A stretch of DNA of 64,000 nucleotides from Gordionus sp. m RMFG-2023. Lineage: Eukaryota > Nematomorpha > Gordioida > Chordodea > Parachordodidae. The first letter of the stretch is position 1; every line of letters starts with the position of its first letter. A program made the position numbers and the translations under genes. Positions 50,991-62,607 of this stretch are shown one piece after another. The notes under the pieces were generated by a model. It saw only the letters and a program-made list of their open reading frames with translations. It did no database searches and was not told where the DNA came from. The stretch is from assembly GCF_954871325.1 (NCBI RefSeq), contig NC_088778.1:5179743-5243742 (forward strand), read 5' to 3'.

Positions 50991-52973
50991 CGAAACAGCG
51001 AAAATCAGAATAGCGAAAAATAAAAAAATGTTCCCATTATATATAACTCCACTAAAAAGTCATAAAATAATATTATATCTATTATTAATATATATAGTAT
51101 ATTATTAAATATGTTAATTTTTTCCAAATAAATTAAGTTATCATGGTATTTATATATTGTCCCTTTATAAATACTAATTTATTGTATATGACATTAATAA
51201 TGTATGGCCATTACATGAACTCTATCTTCTTTAAATATTATCTATAAAATACTAATATTTTGTTTATTTAGTGTATTTTTAATTAAATATAATATTTAAT
51301 ATTAATTTTATACGACATTAATAATGTATGGCCATTACATAAACTCTATCTTTAAATATTATCAATAAAATATATTTTGTATATTTATTGTATTTTTAAT
51401 TAAATATAATGTTTAATTTTTTAAATTATATTATAAAAATGATTTAAACAAAATAACTAATAGACCAATAAATATGTTATTAATTTTTTCACAATTGTTA
51501 TTGCCTTGCCTAATATAAAATGAATCATTTTTATATCCTAAATATGGTATTTATATATTTTCAATTTATAAATACTGATTTTGTGTAATTTTAATTTAAA
51601 AGCATGGCAAACAAAATATCTTTCTTTCTTATAAAAATTTATTCATGTAAATAAAGAGTTTTTTAAAATTATTTATATTTTAAATAATAACTTTTACATT
51701 CAATTTTAAGTATACACTGCATAGACAGATTGATTATTTATATTTGCACTGAATAATATATAATATTATAATGACACAAATCATAAATACAATATGCATT
51801 CATAAAATATTAACAGTATATCTATTGGAAAATGACAATCATCTAAAATAGATTTATTGATTATGTTTATTTAAAGGGTTAAAAAATGAATATTATATTC
51901 ATATAATAATAATTTTCATTAGCTGCTTTTCCTACTGATTTATTATCATTTGCAAGCTGAATTATTTGCCACTAAGAAATTTAAATAATATTAGTAAATA
52001 AAGGGTTTTTTTTAATTATTTATATTTTAAATAATAACTTTTACATTCAATTTTAAGTGTACACTGCATAGACAGATTGATCATTTATATTTGCACTGAA
52101 TAATATATAATATTATAATACACAATACAATATGCATTGATAAAATATTAACAGTGTATCTATTGGAAAATTACAATCATCTAAAATAGAATTATTAATT
52201 ATGTTTATTTAAAGGGTTGAAAAAAAAGGAATATTATATTCATACAATAATAATTTTCAGTAGCTGCTTTATTATCATTTGCAAGCTGAATTATTTGCCA
52301 TTAAGAAATTTAATTTAATATTAGTAAATAAAGGGTTTTTTTAATTATTTAAATTTTAAATAATATCTTTTACATTCAATTTTAAGTGTACAATAGATCA
52401 TTTATATTTGCACTGAATAATATATAATATTATAATAACACAATAATAATACAATATGCATTGATAAAATATTAACAGTGTATCTATTGGAAACTGACAA
52501 TCATCTAAAATAAAATTATTAATTATGTTTATTTAAAGGGTTGAAAAAAAAGGAATATTTTATTCATATAATAATAATCTTCAATAGCTGCTTTTCCTGC
52601 TGATTTATTATCATTTGCAAGCTGAATTATTTGCCACTAAGAAATTTAATTTAATATAATAAAATAAATAAATCTATACCTTCAGCAGAAGTAAGCATGA
52701 CCTCTGTATCTTCTTTTTGTATTTTAGGTTGGCTGAATTAAATTTGGGCCTAAAATCATCTAAATTTGTAATCAATTGCTAAAAAATTTATACTTTCATG
52801 AGTATCTCTTATGTGAAAGTTGCTTGTAAACTGTGAATTTGTTCCTAAATTATTAAATTTATTTACTGTATCACATTAAATTATTAATATTTCATTAAAA
52901 CTAATTATATACTTTTCTCATATCGAAAATGTTGGCCATCTTTTGGGAATATTCCTTGATTTTCGCTGTTTCG
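50991..52973. mobile_element. Tc1/mariner-type element with 17-bp TIRs, no transposase seen
   Basis: Terminal inverted repeats CGAAACAGCGAAAATCA (50991-51007) and its exact inverse (52957-52973) are each flanked by TA (50989-50990 and 52974-52975), the expected target. The 1983-bp interior is AT-rich and tandemly repeated. One repeat is a ~130-bp duplication around ATGTATGGCCATTACAT (about 51190 and 51325). The other is three ~330-bp units at about 51640-52660 with landmarks ATTTGCACTGAATAATATA and TCATTTGCAAGCTGAATT. It sits 18 bp upstream of the CNOT7 start codon. Confidence 0.75.
51640..52660. repeat. Three tandem ~330-bp units
   Basis: Units begin at about 51640, 52000 and 52325. They differ by small indels. 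In each unit a short minus-strand frame (two units read QLANDNKSAGKAA or similar) sits between acceptor-like and donor-like sites, but no family is recognised. Confidence 0.7.
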
Positions 52974-53059
52974 TATTTCGTGCCCAGGCCCTAAAAATGG
53001 GTTCGGGTCCTAAATATTCCCACAGCTGTTTGAGTCAAAAAAAAGAAAGATGGTATATA

Positions 53060-53330
53060 CAAACAAGAGACATTTAACATTTAAAATATTTATATTATAA
53101 TTTATGCAATATATATTTATGAATATTTAATTAAATATATATATAAGGAATATAAAATTATATATAAAGTAATATTAAAATATATATTTATGAATATTTA
53201 ATTAAATATATATATAAGGAATATAAAATTATATATAAAGTAATATTAAAATATATATATAAGGTAATATTAAATTATATATAAAGTAATATTTAAATAT
53301 ATATATATTTTAAAATATTTTTATTATAAT
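53060..53330. repeat. AT microsatellite-like tandem units
   Basis: Diverged repeats of ATATATAAGGAATATAAAATTATATATAAAGTAATATTAAA. Confidence 0.7.
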
Positions 53331-54011
53331 TTAAACTAATTTTTAATAAAATAAAATATAGGAAGAATGTATTTAAATAGATAATCATCGCTAAAATAAT
53401 TTATAATTAATATAAATGATTATTGTTAATAACAGAATGCAGACAATCTGGCTTATGTTAATTGTCAGGTGTAAAAGATTAATCTGAAATTTCTGAACCC
53501 ATCTGATATAAAGCTAAAATAAATTTTACATTGGTAATGGAATGTGTATATATTTATGAAGATCTTTAATTGGATAGTTAAAAATTGAAAAGTTAACATA
53601 ATCCAGTATATCATATTAAAATTTTTTAATTATTTCTAGTGCTGTAAACGTTACAAAAAAGAAACGCGTTACAGTTACATCTGACAAAGGGAACCCTTAC
53701 GGTTACCTTAAAAAGGAACGCGCGTTGAACGATTGGTCTTTATCTGAAAATCTCTGTAGTTCAGATTTATCATAAGAGTCGTCATATTATCCTTAATAAG
53801 ACTATCTATTAATTTCATTCTTTCACATGCTTCTATTAAAAATGGCTGCTAGTTTGAAGATTGTCCTATTTTATTTCACAATAGCTTACACATAGAAAAT
53901 GTAATTTTAGAAATAGTTTTAGAGTGTACATCGTTATTTCAATGTCAACAGTAATAAAAATAAATAATTTTATAGTACAATTAAATGTTTTTATTTTTTT
54001 AATATTTTTAA
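53331..54011. other. Intergenic with a TAACGCG-type repeat
   Basis: At 53636-53745, motifs GTAAACGTTAC, GAAACGCGTTACAG and GGAACGCGCGTT form a small inverted cluster, related in style to 39190-39720. No gene recognised. Confidence 0.35.
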
Positions 54012-54925
54012 CAATATTTGGAGTCTAAAGCGGACAAATTGTATGTAATGAGAAAGGGAGAGAAAAACGAAATAGTTAAGGTATTAAAGCTATTTACATA
54101 CCATTTTTGTATAAAATTATAAAATAAAGACTAAACCTCAAAAGCTATTTACATACCATTTTTGTAGAAAATTATAAAATAAAGACTAAACCTTAAAACC
54201 TATTTACATACCATTTTTGTAGAAAATTATAAAATAAAGACTAAACCTTAAAAGCTAATATCAAATATAAATACAGTACCTCAAGAAAAGGTAATTGGTT
54301 TTAATTAATATATACATATTAGTATTAGCAAGATTCAATATTATTAGAAAATATTTTCCTGAACAAGGCCAAGGTAATTGGTTTTAATGATGTATGGCAA
54401 ATTTTTTTTTCTAAAATTTATTATATATCTTTTATAATTTTAACAGCATTTGAACACATATGGATAAAATTAGGAATATTTATATTTTCTAAGAAATAGA
54501 ACATTATAGAAGAACAATAATTATGGTAAATTATTTATATTTTCTAATAGATATTTTATATTTATAACAATCTTTTAGATTTTTTAAATAATGATACCTT
54601 CTACATATAGAAAGTCAAGTTATTATAAAAATAAAATATATTTTACCTGTATTTCTCCAACCTGTCTCAGGAGAGGTTACACAGTAAATAACCTATTTAC
54701 TGAAACAGCAGCATGCAACGGTAAATTATTTAATATATAAGATGTGATTAATTGTTTTCTAGATATTTGCAAATATTTGAGTAGAAGAAGAGGAAATATT
54801 TTACAAAATTATTTTTAAATTTTATTATAAATATTTAATCAAATTTTTTTTAATATATTTTTCCTTAAATCACGACATTAGTGCCTCCTTTGATAAATCC
54901 TTGACTAGAAGTTGGAGACAGTGAT

Positions 54926-55656
54926 GTGTGGAATTCTGGGAACTTGTTGGAGGAAAGTCAAATGTTCGATCCTCCACAAGACGTTGGAGACAGTGATGTG
55001 GAGATTTCTGGAAACTTGTTGGAAGAAAGTCAAATGTTCAATCCTCCACAAGAAGTTGGAGTCAGTGATGTGGGGATTTCTTGGATCTTGTTGGAGGAAA
55101 GTCAAGAGCTCCCTTCTTTGGTTAATCATACAGAAGTAGATGGAGAGAGTGGCCTCCCACTTTTACCATTTTTAGACGAAAGTTTTATAGATGAAGAAGT
55201 TGTAGCCGATATCTCCATTGCAGCTAGTAGCTCTGAAACTTTACCGGTAATGTTTAATAACATTCAATCCGCATATTTAAATGTAGAACAACCATATGAT
55301 TTTATTCTTTCCCAAAAAAACTAAATTTTTTATATCCTAATAAATATCTTTATATTTACCACAAATATGGATTTTTATATAAATGTAGGCTAAAGAATTG
55401 TACTGCAAGAGGTACATTGTTAAATATGATGTTTACATTGACACATATTCACAATCATTCTGATGAATCTGAAGAAGAACTTTATGCAATTTTAGTTACT
55501 ATGAATAAGTTAAAAGAACAAATTCGAGCATACCCTTATCAAAGCAAATGTAAAACATATAATCAAGTTATGCGTATTAGAAAAATGGATCCCCTTGTTC
55601 AACTCCATCCTAATGCTCTACCAACATTTATACCTGTGAAAACAATGAATTATTAA
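54926..55656 (+). pseudogene. MULE transposase N-terminal part, left arm
   Basis: A 132-codon frame has three imperfect ~28-residue acidic repeats containing (N)LLEESQ(M/E), then LPFLDESFIDEEVVADISIA. It stops at 55322-55324. The same frame family then continues as a FLYWCH-like finger (CRLKNCTARG..LTHIHNH, about 55390-55455) and YAILVTMNKLKEQIRAYPYQ to 55656. It is broken by an in-frame stop and lacks the catalytic C-terminus. Confidence 0.75.
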
Positions 55657-55934
55657 TATTTTCTATACATGAACTACTTGAATATCTCTGTAATGCCGAC
55701 CTAATATTTTTTATGGATGGTACATTTTTTTTCGTGTCCATTATTATTTAAGCAATTTTACACTATTCATATAATGATTAATCATAAAATAATTCCTTGC
55801 GCTTATATATTATTGCCAAATAAAAACAAAGAAACGTATCTAAAAATGTTAAATCTTTTAAAAAACTATTGTCGATCTATAGGTATACTCTTTTCTCCTC
55901 CTAAAGCACTTATAGATTTTGAAATGGGAGTGGT

Positions 55935-56694
55935 CTATAATTTAATAACACGATTCATAATAGTTTTCACAGATATAAATGTTGGTAGAGCATTAAAATG
56001 GAGTTGAACAAGGGGATCCATTTTTCTAATACGCATAACTTGATTATATGTTTTACATTTGATTTGATAAGGGTATGCTCGAATTTGTTCTTTTAACTTA
56101 TTCATAGTAACTAAAATTGCATAAAGTTCTTCTTCAGATTCATCAGAATGATTGTGAATACGTGTCAATGTAAACATCATATTTAACAATGTACCTCTTG
56201 CAGTACAATTCTTTAGCCTACATTTATATAAAAATCCATATTTGTGGTAAATATAAAGATATTTATTAGGATATAAAAAATTTAGTTTTTTTGGGAAAGA
56301 ATAAAATCATATGGTTGTTCTACATTTAAATATGCGGATTGAATGTTATTAAACATTACCGGTAAAGTTTCAGAGCTACTAGCTGCAATGGAGATATCGG
56401 CTACAACTTCTTTATCTATAAAACTTTCGTCTAAAAATGGTAAAAGTGGGAGGCCACTCTCTCCATCTACTTCTGTATGATTAACCAAAGAAGGGAGCTC
56501 TTGACTTTCCTCCAACAAGATCCAAGAAATCCCCACATCACTGACTCCAACTTCTTGTGGAGGATTGAACATTTGACTTTCTTCCAACAAGTTTCCAGAA
56601 ATCTCCACATCACTGTCTCCAACGTCTTGTGGAGGATTGAACATTTGACTTTCCTCCAACAAGTTCCCAGAATTCCCCACATCACTGTCTCCAA
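55935..56694 (-). pseudogene. MULE transposase N-terminal part, right arm (inverted copy)
   Basis: A near-identical inverted copy of the left-arm sequence, read on the minus strand: GNSGNLLEESQM repeats (56680-56500), DESFIDKEVVADIS, a stop near 56282, then the FLYWCH finger and LVTMNKLKEQIRAYPYQ to about 55950. Differences from the left arm are a handful of substitutions. Confidence 0.75.
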
Positions 56695-57364
56695 CTTCTA
56701 GTCAAGGATTTATCAAAGGAGGCACTAATGTCGTGACTTAAGGAAAAATATATTAAGAAAAATTTGATTAAATATTTATAAAATTTAAAAATAATTTTGT
56801 AAAATACTTCCTCTTCTTCCACTCAAATCTATGCAAATATCTAGAAAACAATAAATCACATCTTATATATTAAGTAATTTACCGTTGCCCTCTCCTGAGA
56901 CAGGTTGGAGAAATACAGGTAAAATATATTTTATTTTTATAATAACTTGACTTTCTATATGTAGAAGGTATCATTATTTAAAAAATTCTAAAAGATTATT
57001 ATAAATATAAAATATCTATAAGAAAATATAAATAATTTGCAATAATTATTGTTCTTCTAATGTTCTATTTCTTAGAAAATATAATATTCCTAATTTTATC
57101 CATATGTGTTCGAATGCTGTTAAAATTATAAAAGATATATAATAAATTTAGAAAAAAAAATTTGCCATACATCATTAAAACCAATTACCTTGGCCTTGTT
57201 CAGAAAAATATTTTCTGCAGAGAAAGCTGGTCGAGTGGACTATCGTCATAAAATCCACTATCGAGTATAGTTTTTAGGCGAGGCGAATGAATCTTGCTAA
57301 TACTAAGATAGAATCTTGCTAATACTAAGAAAGATAGAATCTTACTAATACTAATATGTAAATA

Positions 57365-58290
57365 TTAATTAAAACCAATTACCTTTGCCTTGAGGTACTG
57401 TATTTATATTTGATATTAGCTTTTAAGGTTTAGTCTTTATTTTATAATTTTCTACAAAAATGGTATGTAAATAGCTTTTGAGGTTTAGTCTTTATTTTAT
57501 AATTTTATCCAAAAATGTGTATGTAAATATTAATTAAAACCAATTACCTTTGCCTTGAGGTACTGTATTTATATTTGATATTAGCTTTTAAAGTTTAGTC
57601 TTTATTTTATAATTTTCTACAAAAATGGTATGTAAATAGCTTTTAAGATTTAGTCTTTATTTTATAATTTTCTACAAAAATGTATATGTAAATATTAATT
57701 AAAACCAATTACCTTTGCCTTGAGGTACTGTATTTATATTTGATATTAGCTTTTAAAGTTTAGTCTTTTTTTATAATTTTCTACAAAAATGGTATGTAAA
57801 TAGCTTTTGAGGTTTAGTCTTTATTTTATAATTTTCTACAAAAATGTGTATGTAAATATTAATTAAAACCAATTACCTTTGCCTTATGGTACTGTATTTA
57901 TATTTGATATTAGCTTTTAAAGTTTAGTCTTTATTTTATAATTTTCTACAAAAATGGTATGTAAATAGCTTTTAAGGTTTAGTCTTTATTTTATAATTTT
58001 CTACAAAAATGGTATGTAAATAACTTTTGAGATTTAGTCTTTATTTTATTATTTTCTACAAAAATGGTATGTAAATAGCTTTTGAGGTTTAGTCTTTATT
58101 TTATAATTTTCTACAAAAATGCTATGTAATTAGCTTTTGAGGTTTAGTCTTTATTTTATAATTTTCTACAAAAATGGTATGTAAATTTTTGAGGTTTTAT
58201 TTTATAATTTCTACAAAAATGTGTATGTAAAAATTAATTAAAACCAATTACCTTTGTCTTGAGGTACTGTATTTTATTAGCTTGATTTAG
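57365..58290. repeat. Subterminal tandem repeats of the foldback MULE
   Basis: ~53-bp units (GGTTTAGTCTTTATTTTATA..CTACAAAAATGGTATGTAAA) are interspersed with ~100-bp units containing AATTAAAACCAATTACCTTT and TTGAGGTACTGTATTTATAT. Left-arm counterparts are at about 54085-54310 and are far fewer. Confidence 0.85.
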
Positions 58291-58748
58291 TCTTTATTTT
58301 AAAATTTTCTAGAAAAATATATGATTTTATGAAAAATATATAATTTTAAGAAAAATAATTTGCCATTTGACTCCAAATAGTTTGATGACAAAAGAACGAA
58401 AAATTAATCGGACCGATATATAAAAATGAGATAAAATAAAAATTCACAAGAATGGGCTAATGCAAAATATATTTCAAAAAGTAATGGGATGAGGATAATG
58501 CTATATCATGTCCGTTGACAGATGCAATTTAATTTATCTTTCAGATATATTAAGGCAATTGATAACGCTGGTCATTAAGAGACTCAAATATGAATTCGTA
58601 GATTTCATTCATATTTGTAACAAGCATTGAGTGTTATTTTTTTTTAAAGAAATATATTAACAATATAATTCATTTTGTTTTTTTTATACATTGGAACTTT
58701 TACTGCGGAAAGCATAAAATTTGCCAAATTTAAAATCTTTTATTCTTT

Positions 58749-58851
58749 TTAAGCTACCTTATTTCCCAGTACATCGATATTTCCCCCTTCAATAAATGAT
58801 TTTGGTTCAATGCCAGTAATTTCCGTTAGCACATTTGCTTTATTTAAATTT
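58749..58851 (-). CDS. Candidate terminal exon of an unknown gene
   Basis: Minus strand: the acceptor TTCCAATAG is followed by one base and 33 codons, ending TAA at 58749-58751. The peptide contains NVLTEITGIEPKSFIEGG and NIDVLGNKVA, with balanced composition unlike the surrounding low-complexity frames. No upstream exon could be joined. Transposons at 59.05-61.66 kb may lie in the preceding intron. No family recognised; it could be chance. Confidence 0.3.
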
Positions 58852-59220
58852 CTATTGGAATAAATATAATGAAAAATATTCTTAGGCTTAAATGTTATGC
58901 ATGCATGTAAAAGAGTGTGAAAATGTTTTAATTATTATGTTATTTTGAAAATTATGTATTATAGATTAATGAAGAGAATAAAGGGAATTAACAATTATAT
59001 TATTAATTATTTTATCTAGCGAAGATGATAAATGGAATATGAAATGTTGATTAACCCTTCAATACTCTGGTGGGATATATGAAACCCCAGGCATGCTAGA
59101 AATGATATTACATAAAAACGGTTAAATACTATGTTCTGGATTCTTCAGTAGCTTCATCAAATATATCTTAGAATCTATATTCCAAATTTCATATATTTCT
59201 GTTGAGTAGTTTTTAAGATA

Positions 59221-59482
59221 TGTTATATTATAGGAATTAATTAAAAAATTTTGGTTATTGAATAGTAATATGTTTTAATTTATGTAACGTACATTCATTC
59301 TGTTTATTCAAATTATATTTTTTATTTTTAGTTTTACTTTTATTTTTATACTTGACCTTTTTAATATTGTATTCTAATTTTAGTTTATAAAAATATATAT
59401 ATAGGTTGTTATTATTCTGTAAAAGTTAGTTATATTAAATAAAATAAATTATTTATTATAGGCTCAACCTTCTTTCTTTTCA
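59221..59482 (+). repeat. 5' LTR of the 59.2-61.2 kb element
   Basis: Pairs with 60970-61236. A solo LTR of the same family lies at 21703-24490. Confidence 0.85.
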
Positions 59483-59504
59483 TGGTGCCCTGGCTCTGGG
59501 TGGT

Positions 59505-59755
59505 GGACTAGAATGAGATGACTACCTAACCTATTGAGATGACTACCTAATCTATTGAGATGACTACCTATTGAGATGACTATCTTATCTATTGATATGA
59601 CTGCCTAATCTATTGAGATGACTACCTAATCTATTGAGATGACTACCTAATCTATTGAGATGACTACCTAATCTATTGAGATGACTACCTAATCTATTGA
59701 CATGACCAATGCCTAATCTATTGAGATGACTACCTAATCTATTGAGAAGACCAAG
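59505..59755. repeat. 21-bp tandem array
   Basis: About eleven units of GATGACTACCTAATCTATTGA inside the LTR element. The units are directly adjacent, so it is a minisatellite and not a CRISPR array. Confidence 0.85.
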
Positions 59756-60087
59756 AATCATACCTTAGCACGTTCTTTCAAGCATAAAGCTTCTTTCTTC
59801 ACGGTGTCCTGGCTCTGGATGTTGGACTGGAATATGATAACCAGCACCTAAACTAATGTGACAACCTAGAAAGGATTGATATGGAAGTTGAACGATAGGC
59901 TATGAATTCTATCCAATGATGATTTACTAATAATTCTAAATCCATGTAAGAAGAAAAGTTATTATAAAAAATTTTATGCCGAGATAAAGGCATGTTGTAA
60001 ATTTACTTATTAAAATAACTTAAATGTAAATCAATCATTATAGACATATTTGAATATATAAAAATCCTTAAAAAATATTTACTAATT

Positions 60088-60270
60088 AACAGTTGAATTT
60101 CTTAGTGAAATGCCTATTGATATTTTGAATTTCTAAGTGAAATGCCTATTGATATTTTGAATTTCTAAGTGAAATGCCTATTGATATTTTGAATTTCTAA
60201 GTGAAATGCCTATTGATATTTTGAATTTCTAAGTGAATTGCCTATTGATGTTTTGAATTTCTTAGTGAAA
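60088..60270. repeat. 32-bp tandem array
   Basis: Six units built on AAGTGAAATGCCTATTGATA followed by TTTTGAATTTCT, inside the LTR element. Confidence 0.85.
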
Positions 60271-60969
60271 TGCCTAAGGTTATGTAAAAATTAAACATTA
60301 GAAAAATATATTTAAAAGATGTGATGAGGAGATCATTTTCTAAAAATTATCTTATGAAGAATTATTTTAAAGAAACATTTATTGAATTAAAACTAGGGTG
60401 TGAAATTTAAATTTTTTTTTAAAGAGAGGGAAATGTGAATAATATTTTATTTGCATATCTTAACCTCAGGATTGAAAATATTAATTTATAAATATAAATA
60501 AATTTAACACTAAAATGCGAAGACTAAAACTCGAAAAAATAAATTGGAGACTAAAACGCAAAAAATTAATTGAACACTAAAACGCGAAAACTTAAAACGC
60601 TGAAAATTTTATATAACAATCTTATTGATTTATCATTCTTCACTTATTTTTATATCCAATTTGATCAACTATTATTTCACATTAATCACAACTTACTGAT
60701 GATAATAACAATTTTGAAAAATGATAATAACAACTGAGCATTACAAGCAAGCTATATGTCACGATTTATAAGGACAACTTACATAAGGATATCAAGCTCA
60801 CGATTTAAACAAAAACGTGCAAAAACCATTTAAACAAATCAACGATTTGGACAAGCCAACGATTAGTGACTTATGCAACATTGACAACCAAAACGATAAA
60901 CCACTTGAACAACAAACTCTCTATGATTTCTTAGATGAAATTATGGGAAGGCTTGTAGAAGAGGGAGAA

Positions 60970-61236
60970 TGTTACATAATAGGAATTAATAAATTAAAAT
61001 TTTTTGGTTATTGAATAGTAATATGTTTTAATTTATGTAATGTACATTCATTCTGTTTATTCAAATTATATTTTTTATTTTTAGTTTTACTATTATTTTT
61101 ATAACTTGACCTTTTTAATATTGTATTCTAGTTTTAGTTTATAAAAATATATATATAGGTTGTTATTATTCTGTAAAAGTTAGTTATATTAAATAAAATA
61201 AATTATTTATTATAGGCTAGTCCTTCTTTCTTTTCA
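60970..61236 (+). repeat. 3' LTR of the 59.2-61.2 kb element
   Basis: Pairs with 59221-59482. Starts TGTTACATAATAGGAATTAA. Confidence 0.85.
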
Positions 61237-61660
61237 AGATATAAGCATTTTGTGACTGATTGGTGTTTGTGAGACCCCTCCAGAGTAAATTTATATGTTC
61301 TTTATTTTTTTTATATTTGAATTTATTAGTGTAATATTTTTTTATATTGAAGAATAAAGATCCATATTATGAATTATCATGATTATTTGATGGATAAGTT
61401 ATTTTTTTAATTTTATTTTTGAAATTAAAATAGTAAGCTTTTTTAAAAAAATTTGGCACAATATCCTCATCATCTTTAATCTAGGCTTAAGAAATAAATA
61501 TATTTAAATATTTTATCAAGCATAAGGTAGATCTATCTTCTATCCAAATATCAAATGAAAATAATGATTATTAATGGAGATATATACATTTGAAATTGGG
61601 GTTTGATAAACCCCACCTGAAATGTCCTTTTTTTCATCGGAGTATTTATTGAAGGGTTAA

Positions 61661-62607
61661 TTAGAAAAATGAAAATATTTGGTGGAAATCATTGATGAAG
61701 CGGTAAAATAAATGGTAAATAAATTAAATGCTCTATTTTGTGAAAATATTTTTGGAAACCTGATTGAATATGTTTGGGTAATATTTTATGTGCAAACTGC
61801 GAGTTCTATCTGTGGCGACGTTTTTTTAAAACTATCTAATTGTGGCGATGTCGAATTCAATACCGCCAGGAAAATGTGTGGTATTAATTTATTAAAAACA
61901 TGTAATAATTTTATTATGCAAATTTCGAATTTGTACTTATAATAGAATTTAAATTATAGCATCAATATAATTATTTTAGTATCATATATTTATAAATTAT
62001 GATTTAAATAGCATAATGAAGATCTTCTAAAGTTCAAAAGTGAACCCAGCTATAAAATAATAAACATTTGTTGTGTTAGATTATAGCTGAAACCCGCAAG
62101 ATTTTATAATTAAAAAATCTAAAGTAGAGAAATATCCTAAGCTCCTATTATTCAAAAATCAAATATTTTGTTTATCACTAGGTCAAAATAAAAAATAATA
62201 TACTTTTTCAAAACTGGTCAAATTTATTCCCGTAGTTTTCACTTTTCAGGGATGTCGCTAGCCAGATTTTATGAGTGCTACGTCCCATTTATCAAAATTA
62301 ATGCCAATTTTGGGATTGACACTCTTCTTTTTAAAAAAATTTTGCACCCATTAATTAGCAATCTTACCAAATTTTAGGGCTTATTTTAGATAAATATTGA
62401 TTCCATTGTACCATAATCATCTTATTTTTATAATTTTCTACTTTTCGCCTTAAGCAAAATCAAAATGGTGAAAAATCAAAAGATATGATATTTATTTAAG
62501 TTTCTCTGTCGTTCTATTAATAAAATTTTTTACATAATTTTGTGAAATATTTTGTTTTATATTATTTTTCTAGAGTTGTCATTATTTTAGTTTTTGTGAA
62601 TTTTTAG
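61661..62607. other. AT-rich interval with one short unexplained frame
   Basis: A 76-codon plus-strand frame (61712-61942) has Cys-rich text including SSICGDVFLKLSNCGDVEFN. The NCGDVEFN part resembles the CGDVELNPGP-like motif near the start of some LINE polyproteins, but the Pro-Gly-Pro is absent. I do not call it a gene. The rest is AT-rich. Confidence 0.3.

Larger units (their letters stand above)
54012..58380. mobile_element. Giant palindromic (foldback) MULE, ~4.4 kb
   Basis: The left arm (about 54012-55653) and right arm (about 55936-58380) are inverted copies around a ~280-bp unique centre. Outer ends share TATTTGGAGTC and its inverse. Next come tandem ~53-bp subterminal repeats (TTTAGTCTTTATTTTATAAT..GGTATGTAAATAG), about three units on the left and over a dozen on the right (57365-58290). 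Then come AAGGTAATTGGTTTTAAT and the arm-borne 5' part of a FLYWCH-MULE transposase. The centre (55655-55935) carries FMDGTFF, FKQFYTIHIM and LIDFEMG, two of the three catalytic acids. No part with the catalytic Glu is present. The arms are nearly identical in their inner 1.1 kb, so the inversion is recent or is being homogenised. Confidence 0.85.
59221..61236 (+). mobile_element. Small, relatively young LTR element, non-autonomous
   Basis: LTRs at 59221-59482 (262 bp) and 60970-61236 (267 bp), both starting TGTTA and ending CTTTCTTTTCA, with a perfect 5-bp target duplication AGATA (59216-59220 and 61237-61241). A primer-binding-like TGGTGCCCTGGCTCTGG follows the 5' LTR. The ~1.5 kb interior has two tandem-repeat tracts and sequence related to the interior of the 26.5-29.1 kb element. 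A short open frame, with DFLDEIMGRLVEEGECYIIG at its end, runs into the 3' LTR. No RT, protease or integrase region is present. The LTR copies are similar, so it is younger than the 26.5 kb element. The coding remains are fragmentary. Confidence 0.85.
59055..61656. mobile_element. piggyBac-like element split by an LTR element
   Basis: TTAA on both sides (59051-59054 and 61657-61660). The ends are CCCTTCAATACTC and its counterpart GAGTATTTATTGAAGGG, followed inward by GGTGGGATATATGAAACCCC and its inverse-like GGGGTTTGATAAACCCCACC. This matches piggyBac-type MITEs. Without the nested LTR element (59221-61236 plus one target copy) it is about 580 bp, with no transposase. Confidence 0.75.

Noticed and set aside
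52905-53035. Exon-like minus-strand frame (DPNPFLGPGHEIRNSEN)
   Set aside because: It overlaps the right TIR of the mariner-like element, and its sequence is explained by that repeat.
57215-57290. Possible tRNA gene
   Set aside because: Only a D-arm-like stretch; no acceptor stem, anticodon arm or T-loop could be paired.
59505-60270. Regular repeats as a CRISPR-like array
   Set aside because: Units are directly adjacent without unique spacers, and the context is eukaryotic and inside an LTR element.
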